Program-made: the position numbers and the translations under genes
The notes under the pieces: model-generated
The model's database searches: none
Seen by the model: only the letters and a program-made list of their open reading frames with translations
Told to the model about the DNA's origin: nothing
Shown: piece after piece, positions 1-8,212 of the stretch
How the letters are laid out: each line of letters opens with the position of its first letter
Numbering within the stretch: position 1 is the first letter of the stretch
Origin: Brachyspira hyodysenteriae ATCC 27164
GTDB lineage: Bacteria; Spirochaetota; Brachyspiria; Brachyspirales; Brachyspiraceae
Assembly (NCBI RefSeq): GCF_001676785.2
Contig: NZ_CP015910.2
Location: 930,001 to 994,000 of the forward strand
Direction of reading: 5' to 3'
Length of the DNA: 64,000 nt

Positions 1-1
1 G

Positions 2-298
2 GCTTATAAAGAAAGACTTAAGAATTTGGATATTGAAAACTTTGATAAAGACTATAAAACTATATTTCAAGAGCTTATACAGAAAAAACATAAAACAAGT
101 CCTATTTATAAATCTTATGAATATTATGACAATAATCATGAGATGTTTAAATCAGAAGTTTATGTAAATGATAAAAATTTTGCTTTGGGTGTTGGTAAAA
201 GTAAGAAAGAAGCCGAAACTAATGCAGCAAAAAAGGCGTTAGATAAAATAGAAATGGCTAGTATAGCAATAAAGAAAAATAAAAAAGCTAATAAATAA
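2..298 (+). CDS. rnc: Ribonuclease III, C-terminal part (partial)
   Basis: This is the 3' end of a gene that begins before the window. The 98 visible residues hold a complete double-stranded RNA-binding domain: an N-terminal helix (KTIFQELIQKK), three strands around SEVYVNDKNFALGVG, and the typical C-terminal helix with KSKKEAETNAAKKALDKI. In RNase III this domain follows the catalytic domain and positions dsRNA for cleavage in rRNA and mRNA processing. The catalytic domain lies outside the window, so another dsRBD protein is formally possible, but the position and the short Lys-rich tail fit RNase III well. The reading frame is open from base 2 without a start, which supports a truncated gene rather than a small one. 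Confidence 0.85.
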   Translation, partial: AYKERLKNLDIENFDKDYKTIFQELIQKKHKTSPIYKSYEYYDNNHEMFKSEVYVNDKNFALGVGKSKKEAETNAAKKALDKIEMASIAIKKNKKANK

Positions 299-393
299 TA
301 ATTTAAATGCAAAGATATCAAATAAAAAATATAAATTTGATTATTTTTGTTAAGCGTACATAGTAATAAATAAGTATGTTCATTTGGTTGTAA

Positions 394-839
394 TCTATTA
401 ATAGCGTAGGCGAGCATAACAATAAACAAGTAAGCCGAAATAGTTGATAACTTCAGTCGGCATCTATTAATAGCGTAGGTGAGCATAACAATAAACAAGT
501 AAGCCGAAATAGTTGATAACTTCAGTCGGCATCTATTAATAGTGTAGGCTAGCATAACAATAAATAAGCGAGCCGAAGCAGATGACAACTTTAGTTGGCA
601 TCTATTAATAGTGTAGGCGAGCATAACAATAAATAAGCGAGCCGAAGCAGATGACAACTTTAGTTGGCATCTATTAATAGCGTAGGCGAGCATAACAATA
701 AATAAGCGAGCCGAAGCAGATGACAACTTTAGTTGGCATCTATTAATAGTGTAGGCGAGCATAACAATAAATAAGCGAGCCGAAGCAGATGACAACTTTA
801 GTTGGCATCTATTTATAGTGTAGGCGAGCATAACAATAA
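394..839. repeat. 69-bp tandem repeat array, six full units plus a partial
   Basis: Units begin at 394, 463, 532, 601, 670, 739 and 808, exactly 69 bases apart; the seventh is cut at about 839, just before the rpe ribosome-binding site. Two sequence classes are seen: the first two full units share one variant and the last three another, with the third a near match to the latter. In the later units GATGACAAC and GTTGGCATC flank a four-base TTTA loop as a near-perfect hairpin. On the minus strand each unit carries TCGCCTAC and GCTTCGGCTCGC, motifs shared with single elements near 21447 and 40640. Because 69 is a multiple of three, one minus frame stays open through the array, but this is probably not coding. 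Confidence 0.95.
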
Positions 840-849
840 AGGAAAGATT

Positions 850-1503
850 ATGAGTAAAATTAATATAGCTCCTTCAATATTAACAGCATCATTTTCAAAT
901 TTGGATGCTACTATAAAAGAACTTGAAGAAGCAGGAAGCGATTATTTGCATTTAGATGTAATGGACGGAGTATTCGTTCCGCAGATTACATTCGGTGCTA
1001 AAGTAATTTCAGATATAAAAAAGATAAGCAGTATTCCTCTTGATGCTCATCTTATGATAGTTAATCCTGAAAAGCATATTGATGATTTTGCTAAGGCAGG
1101 ATGCGATATTATAAGTGTACATTTTGAGGGTAATATTCATATACATAGATTGATTTATCTGATAAAGGCACATAATATCAAAGCTGGTATTGTACTTAAT
1201 CCGCATACTAGGGTAGATGTAATAGAACCTATTATTGATGATATTGATTATTTACTTTTAATGAGTGTTAATCCTGGATTCGGCGGACAGAAGTTTATAG
1301 AATCATCTGTAAGCAAAATAAAAGAGGCAAAAAAATTAATAGGAAATAGAGATATAATTCTTGCTGTTGACGGCGGAGTTAATCTTAATACTTGTAATAG
1401 AGTAGTTGAGGCTGGTGCTAATTTTCTTGTAGCTGGAAGTGCTATAATTGACAGCGATAATAAAAAAGATACTATTAATAAATTAAGATGCGGTAAATTA
1501 TAA
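850..1503 (+). CDS. rpe: Ribulose-phosphate 3-epimerase
   Basis: This 217-residue cytosolic TIM-barrel enzyme interconverts ribulose 5-phosphate and xylulose 5-phosphate in the pentose phosphate pathway. The family signatures are all present in order: APSILTASFSNL at the N-terminus, LHLDVMDGVFVP with metal-binding His and catalytic Asp, DAHLMI, the phosphate-binding VNPGFGGQKF, AVDGGVN with the second catalytic Asp, and a final AGSAI. The length matches the usual 210-230. I chose ATG at 850, preceded by AAAGGAAAG, over an in-frame TTG at 802 that would translate part of the repeat array. The last repeat unit abuts the ribosome-binding site, so array length changes could alter the 5' untranslated region. 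No terminator is obvious downstream. Confidence 0.95.
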   Translation: MSKINIAPSILTASFSNLDATIKELEEAGSDYLHLDVMDGVFVPQITFGAKVISDIKKISSIPLDAHLMIVNPEKHIDDFAKAGCDIISVHFEGNIHIHRLIYLIKAHNIKAGIVLNPHTRVDVIEPIIDDIDYLLLMSVNPGFGGQKFIESSVSKIKEAKKLIGNRDIILAVDGGVNLNTCNRVVEAGANFLVAGSAIIDSDNKKDTINKLRCGKL

Positions 1504-1592
1504 ATTTATTTTTAAATTATTAAATCTCATATTGAAAATATTTTTATTAAATTTTATTATTATGTCCAAAAAAAATTGTATTGGATATATTT

Positions 1593-2453
1593 ATGTCAGA
1601 TAATAATAATAATAAATCTATTTTGCTAGCTTCGGCTGCATATATAATTTGGGGGCTTTTGCCTCTTTATTGGAAATCTGTTCAGAATTTTGATTCGGCT
1701 TTTGTTTTGGGTTTAAGGGTTATAACTACTTTTATATTTACTTTAATAATCATAATATACAAAAAAGCAAATTTATATAGAGGTATTAAGCCTTTAATAT
1801 CTATAATAATAGCTGGAATTTTTTTAGGACTTAATTGGTATTTATATATTTACACCGTTAATTCAGGACATGTTCTCGAGGCAGGACTTGCTTATTATAT
1901 AGCACCTATTTTAAGTATATTAGTAGGTATTATAGTTTTTAGAGAGAAAAAAACTCCATTGGAATATGCAGCAATTATTTTAATGTTTATAGGAATGATT
2001 TATCAAACTATCACATTAGGCAAGCCTCCTATAATGGCATTTTTTATAGGGCTTACTTTTTCAATATACGGCTTATTCAAAAAACTTACAATATATTCAA
2101 GCTGGGAAAGTTTATTTTTAGAAACTACTGCTATATTAATTCCATCAATAATTTTAAGTACAATATATTTTCCTAAAACTCCTCAGCCTATTCATACTTG
2201 GGTATCATTGATGTTTGCAGGAGTTGCTACAGGAATACCATTGTATTTATATGCCAAAGCAGCTAAAGGACTTCAAGTTTCTACTCTTGGATTTCTTCAA
2301 TTTTTACTTCCATTTTTTGCTACTTTACTTGCTATTTTTGTATATAAGGAAGAAGTTAATTTGAATAGGGCTATTACATTAGCTATAATAATATTATCTG
2401 CAATTCTTTATGCCATATCTATATTTAAAAATTCTGCTAATAAAAATAATTAA
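1593..2453 (+). CDS. rarD: EamA-family transporter, RarD type
   Basis: The 286-residue protein is almost wholly hydrophobic with about ten predicted membrane segments, arranged as two EamA/DMT repeats. It begins LLASAAYIIWGLLPLYWKS, characteristic of the RarD branch of the drug/metabolite transporter superfamily, and contains a conserved NWYLYIY segment and GLQVSTLGFLQF near the C-terminus. RarD proteins are inner-membrane permeases whose substrate is mostly unknown; the old link to chloramphenicol sensitivity says little about function. I chose ATG at 1593 because an upstream in-frame TTG at 1581 adds only four residues. It stands alone, followed by a strong hairpin terminator. The family call is firm, the substrate is not. 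Confidence 0.85.
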   Translation: MSDNNNNKSILLASAAYIIWGLLPLYWKSVQNFDSAFVLGLRVITTFIFTLIIIIYKKANLYRGIKPLISIIIAGIFLGLNWYLYIYTVNSGHVLEAGLAYYIAPILSILVGIIVFREKKTPLEYAAIILMFIGMIYQTITLGKPPIMAFFIGLTFSIYGLFKKLTIYSSWESLFLETTAILIPSIILSTIYFPKTPQPIHTWVSLMFAGVATGIPLYLYAKAAKGLQVSTLGFLQFLLPFFATLLAIFVYKEEVNLNRAITLAIIILSAILYAISIFKNSANKNN

Positions 2454-2475
2454 TTATTGATATAAAAATATTAAA

Positions 2476-2509
2476 AAGCCTTAAGTAATTATTGTTACCT
2501 AAGGCTTTT
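2476..2509. terminator. Bidirectional terminator between rarD and a convergent gene
   Basis: A 13-position stem with one mismatch (AAGCCTTAAGTAA against TTACCTAAGGCTT) encloses a six-base loop. It is followed by TTTTAATTTTTTA on the plus strand and by A/T-rich sequence on the other. It can serve both rarD and the convergent gene at 2544. Confidence 0.85.
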
Positions 2510-2543
2510 AATTTTTTATTATAACTTATTTATTTTATATTAA

Positions 2544-3290
2544 TTATTTTTCTATTCTCTTTCTGAAATATCTTGATAAATCTACAGGAGTTTCTTCAAG
2601 CCAAGATGACATAATGCATTCATATTTACCTTTACTTTTGCTTAATTTATAAATTTGATATTCAACTCTGTCATTTCCTCCGCCAATAGTTTCTCTTGAT
2701 TCAACCAGCATTTCATATATTCCGTCTCCATCAATATCTTCAAATATATTATCCATTTGAGTAATAACAGAAGTTTTCATAGAATTAATTTCTTTATAAA
2801 AAACTACATCGGCAATGAATTTTATGCTGGATCCATCTATTCTAAACATATACATATAAATATCTCTGTCTTGTCCGTCTTCATTTATGATATAGTATTT
2901 GATTATTCCTATTTCATTTTTTATATCATAAAAATTTTCTAAATCTACGGCAGCATTTTTTCCTATTCTGTCTGTTTTATAAGAAAATTCTTCATTGTCT
3001 TTATTATATATTGATATTTTATCTCCCTGAGCAGAAGATATTAAAGCTATAAATTCATTACCTTCTTTAGGAAGAACATCAGCAATAACTATAGAATATA
3101 CTTTATATCCTTTGCTTTGTAAATCTGATTTTAATTTTTCAGCCTGACTATATTCTGCATTATTTATATTTTCGCTTTTGTAATAAACAATTTCTCCATT
3201 GTTTGGAAGGTTAAATAAACTTTGAACATCAATAGAGTAAAGAGGCATAGTCAATATTAGTGAAATTACAATTGATAATATTTTTTTCAT
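2544..3290 (-). CDS. Secreted hypothetical protein with a calcium-loop-like motif
   Basis: I do not recognise the family. The 248-residue protein starts with a clear Sec signal peptide (MKKILSIVISLILTMPLYSID, cleavage probably after residue 18-19), so it should be periplasmic or surface-associated. Residues near 190 read DIDGDGIYEMLVE, an Asp-rich loop of the DxDxDG type found in FG-GAP/VCBS-like and EF-hand-like calcium sites. The rest is mixed alpha/beta with many Tyr and Lys. It lies 15 bases downstream of the gene at 3306-3965 on the same strand, so the two are probably co-transcribed. It ends next to the shared terminator. Confidence 0.7.
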   Translation of the reverse strand: MKKILSIVISLILTMPLYSIDVQSLFNLPNNGEIVYYKSENINNAEYSQAEKLKSDLQSKGYKVYSIVIADVLPKEGNEFIALISSAQGDKISIYNKDNEEFSYKTDRIGKNAAVDLENFYDIKNEIGIIKYYIINEDGQDRDIYMYMFRIDGSSIKFIADVVFYKEINSMKTSVITQMDNIFEDIDGDGIYEMLVESRETIGGGNDRVEYQIYKLSKSKGKYECIMSSWLEETPVDLSRYFRKRIEK

Positions 3291-3305
3291 AATTTTTATA
3301 TCCGT

Positions 3306-3965
3306 TTATTTATAAGTTTTTATATCAACAAATTCTATTTCAGAATTTACTTTTCCGTCAGAACTTTTATATTTTATTGTTTTAGGCAGAGTATAATCTT
3401 CTACTTCTTCATATAATATGTTTACATCATACATTTTTGATTTTTTATTATAATATTCTGCTCTTTCTATTATGTAAGTATCTTTATTTACTATGTAAGT
3501 TACACTATAGTTCTCATTTTCACCTTTTGCTCTTAAAGTTATTTTGTATTCGTCTTTTTTATCTTCTATACTTTCAAAAGTGAATTTTTTTGATATAGAA
3601 TCATATGTATTGTTATTTCCTACCAAAGTATAAAAACCAACAGTTTCTAAAGCACCTTCAAATACAGAAAACATGTTTCTATAAAAACTATCAACGTTTT
3701 CAAGTATCATAGTAGGTTTATATCCTTTCTCAAATGTGAATCTTAATTTTATATCTTCTTTAGTTTTAGTGTAGCTTTTTGCTGGTATAGTATCTATTTG
3801 TCTTTGTACTATTTTACCATCTATATATGCTTCAAATTTTCTTGGATACATTGAAGAATATTTTTCTTTCATCTTTTCGTATATATCTTGAAAATTTGCA
3901 TCTTGAGAATATGCATAAATATATGCGCTACATATTGCAATTATTATTAATATTATTTTTCTCAT
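3306..3965 (-). CDS. Secreted hypothetical protein, LolA-like fold possible
   Basis: The 219-residue product has an N-terminal signal peptide (IILIIIAICSAYIYAYSQ) followed by a strand-rich domain. Its pattern of alternating short strands and its C-terminal 'LPKTIKYKSSDGKVNSEIEF' resemble LolA/LolB-like or DUF4292-like lipoprotein-handling proteins, but I see no diagnostic residues, so this is only a suggestion. The first gene of a probable two-gene unit with the secreted protein at 2544-3290. An upstream gap of 217 bases separates it from the divergent operon at 4184. It is likely periplasmic. Confidence 0.6.
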   Translation of the reverse strand: MRKIILIIIAICSAYIYAYSQDANFQDIYEKMKEKYSSMYPRKFEAYIDGKIVQRQIDTIPAKSYTKTKEDIKLRFTFEKGYKPTMILENVDSFYRNMFSVFEGALETVGFYTLVGNNNTYDSISKKFTFESIEDKKDEYKITLRAKGENENYSVTYIVNKDTYIIERAEYYNKKSKMYDVNILYEEVEDYTLPKTIKYKSSDGKVNSEIEFVDIKTYK

Positions 3966-4114
3966 ACTTTTAGTATTCTCGTAATATTTTTAATTAGCAA
4001 TAATAAAAAATAATTCCGTATTTTTTGTAAATTTTATATGGAAAAATAAAATTTAAATGTTATCATAAATAATTTAATGCTATTTTATGAATTAACTATT
4101 CATACATTAGAATC

Positions 4115-4143
4115 TTGACTTTAATCTTAAAGTTTGTTATACT
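4115..4143 (+). promoter_or_regulatory. Sigma-70-type promoter for the operon 4184-7493
   Basis: TTGACT (4115-4120), a 17-base spacer and TATACT (4138-4143) give a near-consensus housekeeping promoter. The predicted start of transcription, near 4150, lies about 34 bases before the ATG at 4184. Confidence 0.75.
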
Positions 4144-4183
4144 TTTAATATAAAAAAATAAATATAATTTATGGTAAGTATTT

Positions 4184-4489
4184 ATGAGCGAAGAACAAAA
4201 TGAACAATTGTCCGAAACAGGTATATATTGTGCCAATTGCAGATATTGCGTCTTATTTAGAAAAGCTAGCGGTATAGACGGTAATCAGTATTTGCTAAGA
4301 GTAAAATGTGCACAAGAGCAATGGCGTAAAAAACTTGGCGAAGAAAAAATGTACAAGTATTTTACAGTAGCTAGAAGAACAGTAGAAAAATGTGATGACT
4401 ATAAGGAAATGGGAGATTTGAGAAGTTTCCTTAAGACTTTACGTAAAAGTTTGCCTGTACGTGATGAAGTATATACTATAAAGAAATAA
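4184..4489 (+). CDS. Small five-cysteine protein, hypothetical
   Basis: The 101-residue cytosolic protein has no signal peptide. It carries a Cys cluster CANCRYC at about residues 16-22 (C-x2-C-x2-C), followed by KCAQEQW near 46 and EKCDDY near 69, a spacing that suggests a structural zinc or iron-sulfur site. The C-terminal third is basic and helical (LRSFLKTLRKSLP). I do not recognise a named family; it looks like a conserved small metal-binding protein. It is the first gene of an operon with two TPR proteins and rsmA, ten bases before the next gene. Its function is unknown. Confidence 0.75.
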   Translation: MSEEQNEQLSETGIYCANCRYCVLFRKASGIDGNQYLLRVKCAQEQWRKKLGEEKMYKYFTVARRTVEKCDDYKEMGDLRSFLKTLRKSLPVRDEVYTIKK

Positions 4490-4499
4490 TGGATTTTTA

Positions 4500-4934
4500 G
4501 TGAAAAAAGGTTTTATTTTTTTAGCTGCGGTTGTTTTTTTATTAATTTCATGTGCTTCAGCGGTTAAAATTTCCGTAGAGGAAGGACAGTATCCTAAAAT
4601 AATAGCTGAAAAAGGATATACTGAATTTGGTAATAAAAACTATAAAACTGCTATAGCCTATTATCAGTACATAATAGATAATTTTGATAGAGAAAATTAT
4701 GCTAAAGATGTTGCTTGGGCTTATTATGAAATAGGTTTTTGTTATTATTATCAAAAAAAGTATGAAGAAGCTTTAAAATATTTTGATATAGTTTTAAATA
4801 ATTTCACAGTCTTACCTCCTAAAATTTTAGCTCAAAAAGTTATGCAAGATATTTATGAAGAAAAACCTAAATTAAAACCTGTTGAAATTATAGAAGAAGA
4901 AATAGAAGTTATTGAAGAAAATATAGACTCATGA
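4500..4934 (+). CDS. TPR-containing lipoprotein
   Basis: The start is GTG at 4500, preceded by GGATTTTTA; no ATG lies nearby in frame. The 144-residue product has a lipoprotein signal (FIFLAAVVFLLISC, lipobox ending in Cys 18) and then two tetratricopeptide-like helical pairs: 'GYTEFGNKNYKTAIAYYQYII' near residues 39-60 and 'GFCYYYQKKYEEALKYFDIVL' near 80-100. A run of Glu and Ile ends it. Such outer-membrane or periplasmic TPR lipoproteins serve as scaffolds in envelope assembly (BamD/YbgF-like), but no specific partner is visible. It overlaps the next gene by an ATGA junction, so translation is probably coupled. Confidence 0.75.
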   Translation: MKKGFIFLAAVVFLLISCASAVKISVEEGQYPKIIAEKGYTEFGNKNYKTAIAYYQYIIDNFDRENYAKDVAWAYYEIGFCYYYQKKYEEALKYFDIVLNNFTVLPPKILAQKVMQDIYEEKPKLKPVEIIEEEIEVIEENIDS

Positions 4935-6658
4935 AAAAAGAAGGCAGTATTACTAAGAGTATTATATTAAGTTTCCTATTACTTAGTATTTTAAGTATCT
5001 TTATTATCCTTTTTGTATATATATTATATAGCAGAGGAGAGGGTGAAGATTATTCTCTTGCTACATATGTATTATATAGTTTGATATTTTATAAAAGTTA
5101 TATACCATATGTAATAGCATTATCAGTTTATCTGTCATTTTTTAAAGCTAAATATTTATATCAGGAAAGTATTTCTAAGGTTATAGCTTATCCTATAGCT
5201 GTTATAGTTTTGCTAGTAGGATTTTATGCTATATATGATTATTCTTTCACAAATTTATTTATTTCTAAACTTAAAGAACATAATAGTATCAGAGATGCAA
5301 AAGTATATTATGAATATGAATTGAAATTAAAAAATAATGCCTATGAAGCAGCTAAAGAGGAATTGATGGCAGGTAATTTGGATAAGGCATCTACTTTAGC
5401 TGAAGAAGCTTTATTCTATGATAAAGATGACGGAAATACACTTTTACTTATAAAATCTATACAAAAAGAAAAAATGAAAAATGAAGAAAAACTTCATGAG
5501 GAAAAGTTTAATAATATAAATAATTTAATGAGCCTTGGTACGCGTGAATTTAGTTCATCTAATTATAATTCAGCAAGTGATTATTTTCGTCAGGTATTAG
5601 AATTGGATAATAATAATCCTATGGCATTATACTATATGAATAGAATTAGTATAGCTTTGAATAAAAAGCCTTTATATTATGGCAATGCTACTCCTCAAGA
5701 GGCATCTATATATTCAAAATTATCAGAAACAATAGATATGTATGAAAATGGATATTTATGGAAGGCTTATGATAATATTTCTGATTTATATTTAAATTAT
5801 CCTAATATTCCTGAAGTAAATAATTATTATTCTATTATAAAAGATGCCATAAGCAGATATGATTTCTTCATTAAGGAAGCTAAAGAAGTTAGAGAGGCTT
5901 ATATAAATAACCCTGATTTATTGCAGTACTCTTCTGCTTTTAGTCATAATGGTATTAATTTGATGCTAAGTAAAAATATTTTACTATCTTCTTCTACAAG
6001 TGCAATGTTCAAAAATAGTTTATATATATTTGATATTTCACTTATGGAATTAGATGAAGAGTTAAAAGTTGTAAGATGTGAAAATTTCTTATTTGGAAAA
6101 ATAGCTGATTCATTCAATTCTACGAATAATACTAAAAATATTATATTAAAAGCATATTTTGATACTAATAAAAATGAATATATTTATAATGATGCTATCA
6201 GTAAAGTTATTCCTATTAATATATCATATACTACATTGGATATTATTAAGAATTATACTTCTCTAAATTTAAAATATGTAAATTTGTTGGAATTATTTAC
6301 TTTAAGAGGTGAAATACAAAAATTTGGATATTCAAATAAAGATATTAACTTTGAACTTTTAGTAAAAAATATAGAACCTATAGCATATTTACTATTATTT
6401 ATGATAATAGCATATTATTCATTCAGATTCAGACTTGCCGCATCTAATGATAAATTTCATTTTTACAATAGAATTACAGGTGTTTTAGGTACACTATTAT
6501 TTGTTATAGTTTATAAAGTTTTAATAGATTATCTTGGAATGTTAATGTTAATGGCATCGCATATTACAATCAGTGTTATTATTGCTGTTGTTATATTTGC
6601 ATTTCTAATATTATATGTTATATTCCAAATGGCTAGAATTCCTAGAGATGTTAGATAA
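4931..6658 (+). CDS. Membrane protein with periplasmic or cytosolic TPR region
   Basis: The 575-residue protein has three predicted membrane segments in the first 110 residues, a central hydrophilic region of about 330 residues with TPR-like repeats ('ELMAGNLDKASTLAEEALFY' near 145, 'GTREFSSSNYNSASDYFRQ' near 202), and three membrane segments at the C-terminus after residue 480. I do not recognise a named family. Start and stop overlaps show tight coupling: ATGA with the TPR lipoprotein before it and an 11-base overlap with rsmA after it. The pairing with a TPR lipoprotein suggests an envelope complex, which is inference only. Confidence 0.75.
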   Translation: MKKEGSITKSIILSFLLLSILSIFIILFVYILYSRGEGEDYSLATYVLYSLIFYKSYIPYVIALSVYLSFFKAKYLYQESISKVIAYPIAVIVLLVGFYAIYDYSFTNLFISKLKEHNSIRDAKVYYEYELKLKNNAYEAAKEELMAGNLDKASTLAEEALFYDKDDGNTLLLIKSIQKEKMKNEEKLHEEKFNNINNLMSLGTREFSSSNYNSASDYFRQVLELDNNNPMALYYMNRISIALNKKPLYYGNATPQEASIYSKLSETIDMYENGYLWKAYDNISDLYLNYPNIPEVNNYYSIIKDAISRYDFFIKEAKEVREAYINNPDLLQYSSAFSHNGINLMLSKNILLSSSTSAMFKNSLYIFDISLMELDEELKVVRCENFLFGKIADSFNSTNNTKNIILKAYFDTNKNEYIYNDAISKVIPINISYTTLDIIKNYTSLNLKYVNLLELFTLRGEIQKFGYSNKDINFELLVKNIEPIAYLLLFMIIAYYSFRFRLAASNDKFHFYNRITGVLGTLLFVIVYKVLIDYLGMLMLMASHITISVIIAVVIFAFLILYVIFQMARIPRDVR

Positions 6659-7493
6659 TTTATATTCAAAAAGAGAAGTTACAGAATATCTTAAAAGCAA
6701 GTCTATATTCCCAAATAAAAATAGAGGACAAAATTTCCTATGCGATAAAAATATAGCATACAATATTGCAAATACAATTCCATCTCATTTATCTAGAGGT
6801 GAATATGCTTTAGAGATAGGAGGCGGACTTGGATCTTTAAGCAATATGCTTCATGCTGTATATAAAGATAATCTCACTATAGTAGAATATGATAATGCTT
6901 TATATAATCATTTAATAGAGAAATTTAATGATATCAAGATAGTGCATCAGGATATACTTACATTTGATATATCTAATTCAGAAAACAAATATGATGTATA
7001 TGGAAATATACCATATAATATAGCAAGTCCTATAATGGAATGGCTTTTACATGAATCTTATGATAAATGGAATTATGCTGTATTTATGGTTCAAAGCGAT
7101 TTTGCTCAAAGACTTATAGCCAAAGAAAATACTGAGAATTATTCATCTCTTACTTTATTTGCTAATTTTATGTCAAATATTAAATTGGAATTCAATGTAT
7201 CAAAAGATGTTTTTTATCCTATTCCAAAGGTTACTTCATCAGTTATAAGTATTATACCAAAAAAAGTTGATACAGATATAATTGAAGTATTTAAATCCGT
7301 TTCAAAAACTTTATTTCATAATAGAAGAAAAACTATAAGAAATAATTTTATTGCTTCCCCATATTTGAATATAGATAAAGAATATATAGATGAAATATTA
7401 AATAAGTCAAATATTGATGGAAATATAAGAGGCGAAACCTTACATATAAATAAAGTTATAGAGCTTTCTAATATAGTAAAAGAATATATTTAA
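6648..7493 (+). CDS. rsmA: 16S rRNA dimethyladenosine transferase RsmA
   Basis: RsmA (KsgA) dimethylates two adjacent adenosines near the 3' end of 16S rRNA using S-adenosylmethionine, a late step in small-subunit assembly. The 281-residue product shows the family motifs in order: RGQNFLCDKNIA, the SAM loop ALEIGGGLGSLS, an acidic VEYD, HQDILTFD, and the catalytic motif YGNIPYNIASPI (the NLPY variant NIPY). The C-terminal helical domain includes 'LFHNRRKTIRNNF'. I chose ATG at 6648 (MLDNLYSKREV); the longer reading from 6615 lies inside the preceding gene and adds nothing family-like. It ends four bases into the convergent lipoprotein gene. Confidence 0.93.
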   Translation: MLDNLYSKREVTEYLKSKSIFPNKNRGQNFLCDKNIAYNIANTIPSHLSRGEYALEIGGGLGSLSNMLHAVYKDNLTIVEYDNALYNHLIEKFNDIKIVHQDILTFDISNSENKYDVYGNIPYNIASPIMEWLLHESYDKWNYAVFMVQSDFAQRLIAKENTENYSSLTLFANFMSNIKLEFNVSKDVFYPIPKVTSSVISIIPKKVDTDIIEVFKSVSKTLFHNRRKTIRNNFIASPYLNIDKEYIDEILNKSNIDGNIRGETLHINKVIELSNIVKEYI

Positions 7494-8053
7494 TTATTTG
7501 TATTAGATTCATCTACAATTCTTACAGAGCTAATAATATTTTCTATTTCTTTATCATCTTTCTTACTATTAGCATTATACATACACATTATTTGCAGTAT
7601 CCCATTATCATGAAGCATAATGAAAGATTTATGGTATGTTTTATTAGGTCCGTAATAGAAACTGCTTAAAACTTTATATGAATTAGGCATATTTTCAGGG
7701 ATTTGTTCTGATACTAGTTCAAATTCTTTTATAGCTGGATGATTTCTTAGCCCATCTATTACTCTATTTTTAGCTTTCTCTAAATTTATTATTCCATTGT
7801 AAGCTGGTTTATATTTTGTATATACTATTGTGTATATACCAGTATTTCTTTCTACTCCATAAGATTCATTGAATGCTACGGTATTATCAATAGCTACTGT
7901 TCCATCTAAGAATCCTGGTTTGAAATCTCCAGGTACATCTATTGCTATATTTGTAAGCATTATAGTTTTATTTCTTTGAGTACAAGAAGAAAACAATAAT
8001 ACAATTGAAATTATTATTAAAATATTGGTTAATTTTTTTAATGTTTTACTCAT
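7490..8053 (-). CDS. Predicted lipoprotein
   Basis: From Met at 8053 the 187-residue product begins with a basic stretch and a hydrophobic core ending LLFSSC, a lipoprotein signal with Cys near residue 24. The mature part resembles a PsbP/DUF1795-like fold: a first strand 'NIAIDVPGDF', a mid-region about nonlinear growth of Tyr-rich strands, and a C-terminal helix 'DDKEIENIISSVRIVD', which is typical of the end of such domains. This is a weak similarity. An in-frame Met six codons earlier (8071) is an alternative. The gene is monocistronic and overlaps the rsmA stop codon by four bases in convergent orientation. Confidence 0.7.
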   Translation of the reverse strand: MSKTLKKLTNILIIISIVLLFSSCTQRNKTIMLTNIAIDVPGDFKPGFLDGTVAIDNTVAFNESYGVERNTGIYTIVYTKYKPAYNGIINLEKAKNRVIDGLRNHPAIKEFELVSEQIPENMPNSYKVLSSFYYGPNKTYHKSFIMLHDNGILQIMCMYNANSKKDDKEIENIISSVRIVDESNTNN

Positions 8054-8212
8054 ATAAATATTATATATCATATTATATATTTTTAAAGTAAAAATTATTA
8101 TATATCCATTTTTTTTTATAAAAATAAAAAATTATTTTTAATTATTAAATTATTTTTTTATATTTAATATATATTTGAGCTTAATTTTGAAAAATTGAAA
8201 GGATATTTAATA

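Noticed and set aside
160-831. A 223-codon minus-strand frame with 23-residue repeats (MLAYTINRCQLKLSSASARL type)
   Set aside because: It arises because the repeat period is 69 bases, a multiple of three, and it runs antisense into rnc. There is no sign of an RBS or a protein family.
394-839. CRISPR array
   Set aside because: The units are directly joined without unique spacers, and no cas genes lie near.
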